12,220 nt of DNA from Micrococcales bacterium UBA3913 (GTDB lineage: Bacteria > Actinomycetota > Actinomycetes > Actinomycetales > Microbacteriaceae). The position numbers and the translations under genes were made by a program. Positions 6,118 to 12,153 of this stretch are shown piece after piece. Where the stretch lies: contig DGEZ01000002.1 of NCBI GenBank assembly GCA_002391425.1, forward strand, positions 1-12,220. The letters are read 5' to 3'. The notes under the pieces were generated by a model, which saw only the letters and a program-made list of their open reading frames with translations, ran no database searches and had not been told where the DNA came from. Position 1 is the stretch's first letter; the number at the start of each line of letters is the position of its first letter.

Positions 6118-6822
6118 GTGAATGATCCCGCCGCACTCCCGGAATGGTCCCGCCACCTCACTGTCTTCGACCTGGAGACCACGGGGGTGAACACGAGGGA
6201 GGCACGCATTGTGACGGCGTGTATTGCCCGCCTCGACCAGGATGGTCACGTCACTGCGGCCTCGACGTGGCTGGCCGACCCTGGCATCGACATCCCGGTA
6301 CAGGCCCAGCGCGTGCATGGGATTTCTACGGATAAGGCCCGCCGCGAGGGGCGTCCCGCCGCGGATGTTGTCGCCGAGGTCCGCGCAGTGGTTGAGGATT
6401 CCCTGCGCAACAATATCGCCGTCGTCGCATACAACGCACCCTACGATTTCGGCGTGCTCATGGCGGAGTGCCGGCGCCACGGAATACCTCCCATTGGCGA
6501 TCCCGCCCCCGTCATCGATCCGCTTGTGCTGGACCGTCACCTCGACACCTACCGCAAGGGGAAACGCACCCTCAGCGCAGCCACGGAGGTGTACGGAGTC
6601 ACCCTCGACCACGCGCACACAGCCGAGGCGGACGCCGTCGCCGCCGGGCAGGTGGCTCTCGCCATCGCACGACGCTATGCGGATCAGCTCACCATGACGG
6701 CGATGGACCTGCACCTCGCCCAGCAGGATTGGGCTCGCGCCCAAGAAGAGAGTTTCGCCCGGTATATGGAGCGGGTAGGGCGTCCGTATCATGCCCGATA
6801 CGGCTGGCCGCTATCGCGCTGA
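6118..6822 (+). CDS. DEDDh 3'-5' exonuclease (DnaQ/epsilon-like)
   Basis: A 234-residue member of the RNase T/DnaQ exonuclease superfamily, which degrades DNA or RNA from the 3' end by two-metal catalysis. All five DEDDh residues are visible: D18 and E20 in VFDLETTG, D110 in AYNAPYDFGVL, and H167 with D172 in AHTAEADA. There is no polymerase or BRCT domain and no clear beta-clamp motif, so it could be a proofreading-like subunit or a stand-alone repair or RNA-processing nuclease. The frame is open back to 5953, but GTG at 6118 is preferred: the family N-terminus starts close to the first beta strand, the upstream part lies over the divergent hydrolase gene, and TATGCT ends 6 nt before this GTG. 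No Shine-Dalgarno is evident. The gene is convergent with rpmE2. Confidence 0.93.
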   Translation: MNDPAALPEWSRHLTVFDLETTGVNTREARIVTACIARLDQDGHVTAASTWLADPGIDIPVQAQRVHGISTDKARREGRPAADVVAEVRAVVEDSLRNNIAVVAYNAPYDFGVLMAECRRHGIPPIGDPAPVIDPLVLDRHLDTYRKGKRTLSAATEVYGVTLDHAHTAEADAVAAGQVALAIARRYADQLTMTAMDLHLAQQDWARAQEESFARYMERVGRPYHARYGWPLSR

Positions 6823-6893
6823 ACGGTCGTTCTCCGGGGTTTCCGGCCCTCACCAGGATTGGGAGACACTCCCGTGCTCCTACCTACAACACA

Positions 6894-6930
6894 TGCGGGG
6901 AGGCCAGCGCTACGCGCTGACCTCCCCGCA
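6894..6930 (-). terminator. Strong hairpin terminator downstream of rpmE2
   Basis: A 17-bp inverted repeat (6894-6910 against 6914-6930) with a 3-nt loop begins 21 nt after the rpmE2 stop. On the minus-strand RNA the single imperfect pair (6904/6920) is a G-U wobble, so all 17 pairs can form. On the plus strand the same position is a C-A mismatch. After the hairpin the minus-strand RNA reads UGUGUUGUAGG, only moderately U-rich, so it is not a classical terminator. It may also protect the exonuclease mRNA end. Confidence 0.75.
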
Positions 6931-6951
6931 GGAAGAGTATGAGGGAGTCCG

Positions 6952-7203
6952 TTAGGCCCCGAAACCCTTGTACCGGCTCTTGAACTTCTCCACTCGGCCG
7001 GCGCTGTCCATAATCCGCTGCTTGCCGGTGTAGAACGGGTGAGATGCGGACGAAATCTCGACGTCAATGACCGGGTAGGTGTTGCCGTCCTCCCACTCGA
7101 TCGTCTTCTCGCTCGTCGCGGTGGATCGGGTCAGGAACGTCTGCCCGGACGCGAGGTCACGGAACACGACAGGTCCGTACTGCGGGTGAATACCAGTCTT
7201 CAT
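6952..7203 (-). CDS. rpmE2: Ribosomal protein bL31, type B (zinc-motif-free)
   Basis: An 83-residue 50S ribosomal protein L31. MKTGIHPQYGPVVFRD, then YPVIDVEISSASHPFYTG and the basic tail RVEKFKSRYKGFGA, is the type B form. There is no CXXC zinc motif and no cysteine at all, so this is the zinc-independent version that in several bacteria replaces the zinc-binding paralogue when zinc is scarce. The frame is open to 7287, but ATG at 7203 is clear from the family N-terminus and from AAGGA 7 nt upstream. It has its own promoter (7259-7287) and a strong hairpin terminator. No Zur-like palindrome was recognised upstream, so zinc regulation is not supported by the visible sequence. Confidence 0.97.
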   Translation of the reverse strand: MKTGIHPQYGPVVFRDLASGQTFLTRSTATSEKTIEWEDGNTYPVIDVEISSASHPFYTGKQRIMDSAGRVEKFKSRYKGFGA

Positions 7204-7230
7204 GGGAAAATCCTTGGGTCTTGCGGACAC

Positions 7231-7250
7231 GGCCCCTGTTTGAACGGGCC
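7231..7250 (-). promoter_or_regulatory. Inverted repeat in the rpmE2 5' leader
   Basis: GGCCC at 7231-7235 and GGGCC at 7246-7250 form a perfect 5-bp stem with a 10-nt loop inside the roughly 49-nt leader predicted from the promoter at 7259-7287. Ribosomal protein genes, L31 among them, are often autoregulated through leader RNA structure. Whether this hairpin is such an element or chance in GC-rich DNA is open. Confidence 0.3.
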
Positions 7251-7258
7251 GACGGTCT

Positions 7259-7287
7259 ACTATACCAGCAATCCCGCACCCATCCAA
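7259..7287 (-). promoter_or_regulatory. rpmE2 promoter (TTGGAT-17-TATAGT)
   Basis: On the minus strand a near-consensus -10 TATAGT (7259-7264) is preceded by TTGGAT (7282-7287) at the ideal 17-nt spacing. Transcription would start near 7252, giving a leader of about 49 nt. This is the best-looking housekeeping promoter in the window and lets rpmE2 be expressed independently of the upstream ABC gene. Confidence 0.7.
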
Positions 7288-7312
7288 GCAAGCGAGGCAC
7301 GGCGTGGCGGGA

Positions 7313-8098
7313 CTATCGCACCGCCCTCGCCGAATAGCGCCCAGTGTCTGAACTCAGCAACAGCGGCATCCCGAACACTTCGCTCAGTGTCACCGAATTC
7401 AACGTCTCCGCCAGGGGTCCGGCCGCCACGACCGCGCCCTCGGAGAGCAACAGCACGTGGGTGAACCCCTCGGGGATCTCCTCCACGTGATGGGTGACCA
7501 TCACCATCGCGGGTGCCGTCGGGCTGGTCGCATACCCGGACAGCAACGCCAGCATCTCCTCCCGCGCCCCGAGATCCAGGTTCGCACTGGGCTCATCCAA
7601 CAGGAGCAGTTCCGGATCCGTCATCGTCGCGCGGGCGGCCTGAACCCGTTTACGTTCGCCATCGCTCAGGCTGCCATAGCTACGATCCGCCAGTTCGGAG
7701 AGACCCCACTCCCCCAGGACGCGACGTGCTCGGCGCTCATCCAGGTCATCGTACTGCTCGCGCCACCTCCCGGTCACCGCGTAGGCGGCGGTCAGGACCA
7801 AGTCAATCACCCGCTCGGCCGGCGGGAACCGCCGTGCCAGCGCGCTCGAGGCGAACCCAATGCGCGGCCGCAAGGAGAACACATCCACGCGTCCCATGCG
7901 CTCCCCAAGAATCGTCACAGTCCCCGAGCTAGGGTGCACGTGCGCGGATGCCAGGTTGAGCAGTGTCGTCTTTCCTGACCCATTCGGCCCAAGGATCACC
8001 CATCGCTGGTCAGGTTCCACCGTCCAGGTGATGTGATCAAGGATCGCCCGCCCGGAGCGAATCACGCTCACATCCACCAGTTCCAGTACCGCGCTCAT
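7313..8098 (-). CDS. Stand-alone ABC-type ATPase
   Basis: A 261-residue single ABC nucleotide-binding domain. Walker A is GPNGSGKTT (37-45), the signature is LSDGE (144-148), Walker B is LLLLDEP (164-170, with D168 and E169), the D-loop is SANLD, and the H-loop is in VTHHVEE (H203). The usual Q-loop glutamine is not obvious: that stretch reads RPRIGFASSAL (78-88). The sequence type, with GRWREQYDDLD and GFTHVLLLSEG, matches a widespread actinobacterial ATPase of the ModF/YlmA kind whose function is not established. No permease or binding-protein gene is adjacent, so a transport role is unsupported. The ATG at 8098 lacks a Shine-Dalgarno and has TAACCT ending 7 nt upstream. It lies 48 bp after glgA and 109 bp before rpmE2 on the same strand. 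Confidence 0.93.
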   Translation of the reverse strand: MSAVLELVDVSVIRSGRAILDHITWTVEPDQRWVILGPNGSGKTTLLNLASAHVHPSSGTVTILGERMGRVDVFSLRPRIGFASSALARRFPPAERVIDLVLTAAYAVTGRWREQYDDLDERRARRVLGEWGLSELADRSYGSLSDGERKRVQAARATMTDPELLLLDEPSANLDLGAREEMLALLSGYATSPTAPAMVMVTHHVEEIPEGFTHVLLLSEGAVVAAGPLAETLNSVTLSEVFGMPLLLSSDTGRYSARAVR

Positions 8099-8105
8099 AG
8101 CTACA

Positions 8106-8111
8106 AGGTTA
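8106..8111 (-). promoter_or_regulatory. Putative -10 box (TAACCT) of the ABC ATPase gene
   Basis: TAACCT on the minus strand fits TANNNT and ends 7 nt before the ATG at 8098, in the 48-bp gap after glgA. No clear -35 box is seen. The position suggests a leaderless transcript separate from glgA. Confidence 0.38.
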
Positions 8112-8146
8112 GGGCAGAACGCGCACCGGCACAGACGCCACGCAGC

Positions 8147-9328
8147 TTAGCTGCTGACAGCACGGTAGACGTCGAGAGTCTGATCTGCTATCGAATCCCA
8201 GGAGAATTCTCCGATTGCGCGTGCACGCCCGCGCGCACCGTACTCCTCACACAGCTCCTCATCTGCGACGACCTCGGAGAGCACCGTTGCAAAATCACGG
8301 GCAAACTGGTCAGGATGCAGAGGCGTTCCCGTCCCATCGGTCAGCTGTTCCACCGGGACAAGGCGCCCCGTGACACCCTCGGAGACGACCTCGGGGATAC
8401 CCCCCGTATGCGTGGCAACCACCGCCGTACCACAGGCCATCGCCTCCAGATTGACGATGCCTAGCGGTTCATAGACGGACGGGCATACGAACACGCGCGC
8501 GAAGGTGAGCAGCGCCATCAGCTCATGGCGAGGCAGCATCTGCTCGATCCAGACGATCCCGTCGCGGGCTTCCTGCAGGCGAGCGATCTTCTGTTCAACC
8601 TCGGCCTTGATCTGAGCGGTATCCGGGGCTCCCGCGCAGAACACCACCTGTACCTGCGGATCCAGGAGGGCAACCGCATCCAGGAAATATGACAACCCCT
8701 TCTGCCGGGTGATCCGGCCGACGAAGATCACCGCGGGACGGTTCGGATCAACGCCGTAACGTTTGAGAACCTCGTCATCTCGCGTCGGCACCCACTGTGT
8801 GGTGTCGATCCCGTTGCGGACCACGTGGACGCGGTCCGGATCCATGAACGGGTAGGCGCGCAGAATGTCCAGGCGCATCTGGCTGCTCACCGCGATCACC
8901 CCGGCAGCCTGCCGGTACGCCTCCTCCTCGATCCACGAGGACAAGCGATACCCGCCACCGAGCTGCTCCGCCTTCCAGGGGCGCAACGGCTCCAGGCTGT
9001 GCGCGGTGAGAACGTGCGGGATGTCGTGTAGGGTGGCGCCGAGCATCCCGGCAGAGTTCGCGTACCAGGTGTGACTGTGCAGGATGTCCGCCCCTGCCAT
9101 GTCCTCGAGCATGGAGAGTCCCACCGCCATCGCCTGGGACGCCCCATTCGCGGTGCTGGGGAGCACATCCGGGTAGGCCGTCGTATTCGGCTCGTGCCGG
9201 TCTTCGCCAAAGCAGCGCACCTGCACGTCGATCTTCTTACGCAGTGCTTTGGTCAGCTCGGCAACGTGCACGCCAGCGCCCCCGTAGATCGCCGGCGGAT
9301 ACTCCTTGGTGAGCAGATCCACTCTCAT
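8147..9328 (-). CDS. glgA: GT4-family glycogen synthase / maltose-1-phosphate synthase (GlgA/GlgM type)
   Basis: A 393-residue GT-B glycosyltransferase using ADP-glucose. It starts with the family hallmark MRVDLLTKEYPPAIYGGAG (acceptor-side loop at 16-19), followed by DILHSHTWYANSAG (81-94), VLTAHSLEP, the phosphate-binding VGRITRQKG (203-211, with R205 and K210), and the E-X7-E pair E287/E295 in EPLGIVNLE. This is the short actinobacterial GT4 group, not the GT5 GlgA of enteric bacteria. The mycobacterial member (often GlgM) makes maltose-1-phosphate from ADP-glucose and glucose-1-phosphate, so the symbol glgA follows database habit and the true product may be maltose-1-phosphate. ATG at 9328 is preferred over GTG at 9337 because homologues begin MRV and TACGGT ends 7 nt before it. 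It is divergent from glgC across 47 bp. Confidence 0.94.
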   Translation of the reverse strand: MRVDLLTKEYPPAIYGGAGVHVAELTKALRKKIDVQVRCFGEDRHEPNTTAYPDVLPSTANGASQAMAVGLSMLEDMAGADILHSHTWYANSAGMLGATLHDIPHVLTAHSLEPLRPWKAEQLGGGYRLSSWIEEEAYRQAAGVIAVSSQMRLDILRAYPFMDPDRVHVVRNGIDTTQWVPTRDDEVLKRYGVDPNRPAVIFVGRITRQKGLSYFLDAVALLDPQVQVVFCAGAPDTAQIKAEVEQKIARLQEARDGIVWIEQMLPRHELMALLTFARVFVCPSVYEPLGIVNLEAMACGTAVVATHTGGIPEVVSEGVTGRLVPVEQLTDGTGTPLHPDQFARDFATVLSEVVADEELCEEYGARGRARAIGEFSWDSIADQTLDVYRAVSS

Positions 9329-9335
9329 GGCTGAC

Positions 9336-9341
9336 ACCGTA
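9336..9341 (-). promoter_or_regulatory. Putative -10 box (TACGGT) of glgA
   Basis: TACGGT on the minus strand ends 7 nt before the ATG at 9328, and no Shine-Dalgarno is present. Its -35 region would fall at about 9359-9364, up to the edge of the glgC -10 box, so the two promoters overlap. Confidence 0.38.
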
Positions 9342-9363
9342 GTACAGGCCCGCGATTAACGGG

Positions 9364-9369
9364 TAATCT
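9364..9369 (+). promoter_or_regulatory. Putative -10 box (TAATCT) of glgC
   Basis: TAATCT is a good -10 hexamer ending 6 nt before the ATG at 9376. AGTACA at 9341-9346 is a modest -35 candidate with a 17-nt spacer. There is no Shine-Dalgarno between box and start, so a leaderless mRNA is likely. Confidence 0.48.
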
Positions 9370-9375
9370 GGGTAT

Positions 9376-10614
9376 ATGGCAAAGACGCGCATCTTCGGTA
9401 TCGTCTTGGCCGGTGGTGAGGGAAAGCGCTTGATGCCGTTGACCTCAGATCGTGCCAAGCCAGCGGTGCCGTTCGGCGGGGGGTACCGCCTCATCGACTT
9501 CGCAATCTCCAATCTCGTGAACTCGGGGCTGCGGCACATCGTTGTGCTCACCCAGTACAAGTCACACTCCCTGGACCGGCACATTAGCCAGACCTGGCAC
9601 ATGTCCCCCATGCTCGGCCAGTACATCACCTCCGTTCCGGCACAACAACGCCTGGGCAAACGCTGGTTCACCGGGAGCGCGGACGCGATCCTCCAGAGCT
9701 TGAACCTGGTTCGGGATGAACAGCCCGACATCATCGTGGTGGTCGGTGCCGACCACGTGTACCGGATGGACTTTCGCCAGATGATCGAGGCCCATATTGA
9801 CAGTGGGCTGCCGGCAACAGTCGCCGCCGTGCGGCAGCCGCTAGCCCTGGCTAGCCAGTTCGGCATTATCGAGCCCTCCTCGGATGGGCACACGATTGCA
9901 CGCTTCCTGGAAAAACCGGAGCATCCGACCCCACTGAGCGACAACCCGGATCAGGTGTTCGCCTCGATGGGCAATTACGTCTTTGACACAGATGCGCTCG
10001 TCCAGGCCGTGCAAGCGGATGGGGACCGACTCGATTCGGATCACGATATGGGGGGTGACATCATCCCGGCGTTTGTCTCGCGAGGCGAGGCAGGGTACTT
10101 CGACTTCAGCTCATCGAGTATTCCCGGGTCCACGGAGCGCGACCGCTGCTATTGGCGAGACGTCGGCACCCTCGATGCCTACTATGAGGCGCATATGGAC
10201 CTTATCGCGACGTTGCCGGTATTCAATCTGTACAACAGCGAGTGGCCGATTTATACCCAGCAGCTCAATCTGCCGCCTGCGAAGTTCGTGCGCGATGCGA
10301 ACAACACCCTCTCACAGATTGTCGATTCCATCGTCTCGCTGGGAGTTCTCGTGGTCGGCGGAAGCGTCGAGTTCTCCGTGCTCGGCCCACGGACCTATGT
10401 GGAGTCGGATGCCCGGGTCGACCACAGCATCACGTTCGATGGCGTGAACGTCGGTGCAGGTGCACGCGTACAACACGCCATTCTTGATAAGTTTGTCGTG
10501 GTCGAGCCCGGCGCGACGGTGGGCATCGACCATGACTTGGACCGCGAACGCGGCTTCACCGTCACCGACTCCGGAATTACCGTCGTGGAGAAGAACACAC
10601 GAGTAACAACATGA
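9376..10614 (+). CDS. glgC: Glucose-1-phosphate adenylyltransferase (ADP-glucose pyrophosphorylase)
   Basis: A 412-residue enzyme that makes ADP-glucose from ATP and glucose-1-phosphate, the committed step of bacterial alpha-glucan synthesis. The N-terminal Rossmann-like nucleotidyltransferase domain shows LAGGEGKRLMPLT (11-23), AKPAVPFGGGYRLIDFAISN (27-46), GADHVYRMD (124-132), GIIEPSS, FLEKPEHP with K180 near the glucose-1-phosphate site, SMGNYVFD, and YWRDVGTLDAYYEAHMDL. From about 300 comes the left-handed beta-helix domain with hexapeptide-like repeats ending in EKNTRVTT. The length is normal for bacterial GlgC and nothing is missing. The ATG at 9376 has no Shine-Dalgarno but has a well-placed TAATCT. 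It is divergent from the gene for its partner synthase and shares a 4-nt ATGA overlap with serB, so the two are co-transcribed. Confidence 0.97.
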   Translation: MAKTRIFGIVLAGGEGKRLMPLTSDRAKPAVPFGGGYRLIDFAISNLVNSGLRHIVVLTQYKSHSLDRHISQTWHMSPMLGQYITSVPAQQRLGKRWFTGSADAILQSLNLVRDEQPDIIVVVGADHVYRMDFRQMIEAHIDSGLPATVAAVRQPLALASQFGIIEPSSDGHTIARFLEKPEHPTPLSDNPDQVFASMGNYVFDTDALVQAVQADGDRLDSDHDMGGDIIPAFVSRGEAGYFDFSSSSIPGSTERDRCYWRDVGTLDAYYEAHMDLIATLPVFNLYNSEWPIYTQQLNLPPAKFVRDANNTLSQIVDSIVSLGVLVVGGSVEFSVLGPRTYVESDARVDHSITFDGVNVGAGARVQHAILDKFVVVEPGATVGIDHDLDRERGFTVTDSGITVVEKNTRVTT

Positions 10615-11249
10615 TCTCTTTCGTCCTGGTCGCTGATGTCGATTCCACGCTGATCAAGGACGAGGTGATCGAACTGCTCGCGGATGCCGCCGGGACGCGC
10701 GCGGAGGTTGCTCAGATTACCGCCCGGGCGATGGCTGGCGACATCGACTTCGCCGAGAGCCTGCGCGAACGCGTGGCCACCTTGCGCGGACTCCCAGAGT
10801 CGGTCATCTCCGAGACGATTCGTCGGGTCCGCCCGAGTAACGGCCTGGCCGAGCTGGTGGATGCTGTCCACCGCCGACAGGGGCGAATCGGGGCGGTATC
10901 CGGGGGCTTCTCCCAGGTTCTCGATGTGCTGGCCCCCCAGTACGGGATTGACATGTGGCGGGCGAACAGCCTGAGCATCCGCGACGGCCACCTTCTCGGG
11001 GAAGTCACCGGCACGATCGTGGATGCACGCGTCAAGGCGCAGACACTGCGGCAGTGGTCCGCTGACCTCGGGCTCCCGTCAGCGCAGGTGATCGCAATGG
11101 GCGATGGAGCGAACGACCTCCTCATGATGGACGAAGCGGGCCTGTCCATCGCCTACTGCGCAAAACCGAGGGTGCGTGAGCACGCCCAGGTATCGATTGA
11201 CGTCCCCGACCTGCGTGAGGTTATCCCGTATCTGCCCCAGACGCCATAA
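10611..11249 (+). CDS. serB: Phosphoserine phosphatase
   Basis: A 212-residue HAD-superfamily enzyme that hydrolyses O-phospho-L-serine to serine, the last step of serine biosynthesis from 3-phosphoglycerate. Motif I is ADVDSTL, with nucleophile D9 and acid/base D11. The SerB-specific stretch TARAMAGDIDFAESLRERV (37-55) lies in the cap. Motif II is SGGF (S97), motif III is K142, and motif IV is GDGANDL with D165 and D169. There is no N-terminal ACT domain, so it is the short form. The ATG overlaps the glgC stop as ATGA, implying translational coupling; no independent Shine-Dalgarno is evident. The closely related ThrH- or MtnX-like HAD phosphatases are less likely because of the cap motif. 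Confidence 0.94.
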   Translation: MISFVLVADVDSTLIKDEVIELLADAAGTRAEVAQITARAMAGDIDFAESLRERVATLRGLPESVISETIRRVRPSNGLAELVDAVHRRQGRIGAVSGGFSQVLDVLAPQYGIDMWRANSLSIRDGHLLGEVTGTIVDARVKAQTLRQWSADLGLPSAQVIAMGDGANDLLMMDEAGLSIAYCAKPRVREHAQVSIDVPDLREVIPYLPQTP

Positions 11250-11336
11250 GGCCCGCGGCACGCGCGCCCTGGCGTGCGATAGGGAAACGTGCACCGTAGG
11301 CACCCCGGTAGGGGATCCAGGGCTATCCCGGGAGTC
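11250..11336. other. Convergent gap between serB and fabG with weak hairpins
   Basis: These 87 bp separate two convergent genes. They hold GCACGC/GCGTGC (11258-11263 and 11272-11277, loop 8) and GGGAT/ATCCC (11312-11316 and 11325-11329, loop 8). Neither is followed by a T-tract on either strand. They may slow polymerase or stabilise 3' ends, but they are not convincing intrinsic terminators, so termination may depend on Rho. Confidence 0.3.
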
Positions 11337-12068
11337 TCAGTGGCCCATGCCCAGCCCGCCGTCGACCGGAATGACCGCCCCCGAGATGTAGCTCGCGGCA
11401 TCACTGGCCAGCCAGGCGACCACCTCCGCGACCTCGTCCGCTGAAGCGAACCGGCCCGCAGGGATCGCGGCCTTGTACTGTTTCTGTTTCTCCTCGGGCA
11501 GGGATGCGGTCATCTCCGTCTCGATGAACCCCGGAGCGACCAGGTTCGCGGTGATGCCACGGGATCCCAGTTCCCGGGTCATGGAGCGAGCAATCCCCAG
11601 CAGACCCGCCTTCGAGGCCGCATAGTTGACCTGACCGGCGGAACCGTACAGTCCGACCACGCTCGACAGCAGGATCACCCTGCCCCACCGCGCACGGATC
11701 ATCGACTTCGTCACGCGTCGCACAGCCCGGAACGCACCCGAGAGGTTCGTGTCCACGACGTCCTCAAAGTCAGCGTCACTCATGCGCAACAGAAGCCCAT
11801 CCCGGGTGATCCCCGCGTTCGCCACCAGCACGGTCACCGGCCCAAGTTCCTCCTCGACCCGCGCGATGGCCGCATCCAACGACGGGCCATCGGTCATGTC
11901 CGCATGCACCGTCAATGCGCCGGCAGGTCCCGTGGCCTCCCCGCGTGTCGTCACCGCCACAGGGTAGCCGCGATCCAGGAACTTCTGAGCGGTAGCCCGT
12001 CCGATACCACGGTTTCCGCCCGTGACCAGGACGACCGGGCGAGAATCGGGCGAAACAGCTGTCGACAT
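11337..12068 (-). CDS. fabG: 3-oxoacyl-[acyl-carrier-protein] reductase
   Basis: A 243-residue classical short-chain dehydrogenase/reductase. It is best read as FabG, which reduces beta-ketoacyl-ACP with NADPH in type II fatty acid synthesis. Cofactor motifs are VTGGNRGIG (15-23), HADMTD (55-60) and VANAGITRDGLLLRM (82-96). The catalytic tetrad is N108 (VVDTNLSGAF), S136 (LLSSVVGLYG), Y149 and K153 (VNYAASKAG). VAPGFIETEMT (178-188) and the C-terminal SGAVIPVDGG (229-238) are typical of FabG. ATG at 12068 is chosen because GGAGG sits 6 nt upstream; an in-frame ATG at 12101 would place that site inside the coding region. SDR enzymes are hard to separate, so another beta-keto reductase role is possible. 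It is divergent from the gene at the right edge, with TACGGT (12102-12107) as a possible -10 box. Confidence 0.92.
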   Translation of the reverse strand: MSTAVSPDSRPVVLVTGGNRGIGRATAQKFLDRGYPVAVTTRGEATGPAGALTVHADMTDGPSLDAAIARVEEELGPVTVLVANAGITRDGLLLRMSDADFEDVVDTNLSGAFRAVRRVTKSMIRARWGRVILLSSVVGLYGSAGQVNYAASKAGLLGIARSMTRELGSRGITANLVAPGFIETEMTASLPEEKQKQYKAAIPAGRFASADEVAEVVAWLASDAASYISGAVIPVDGGLGMGH

Positions 12069-12105
12069 TGATGACCTCCGAGGAACAAAACCACTCGGCA
12101 AACCG

Positions 12106-12135
12106 TAGACTGGTTGCCCAGCACGACCCTACACT
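12106..12135 (+). promoter_or_regulatory. Possible promoter of the right-edge gene (TAGACT-18-TACACT)
   Basis: TAGACT (12106-12111) and TACACT (12130-12135) are separated by 18 nt and match sigma-70-type boxes moderately. The predicted start near 12142 leaves a very short leader that would cut into the GAGGAAG-like ribosome binding site. The -35 part overlaps the possible fabG -10 box on the other strand. Confidence 0.33.
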
Positions 12136-12153
12136 ACCGAGGAAGCGAGACGG

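Noticed and set aside
6861..6873. GGGAG-ACA-CTCCC hairpin after the exonuclease gene
   Set aside because: A 5-bp stem with no T-tract, overshadowed by the 17-bp hairpin at 6894-6930.
7457..9334. Plus-strand open frames of 68-173 codons over the ABC and glgA genes
   Set aside because: They are shadows of the minus-strand genes, rich in Arg, His and Pro, with no motif and no upstream ribosome binding site.
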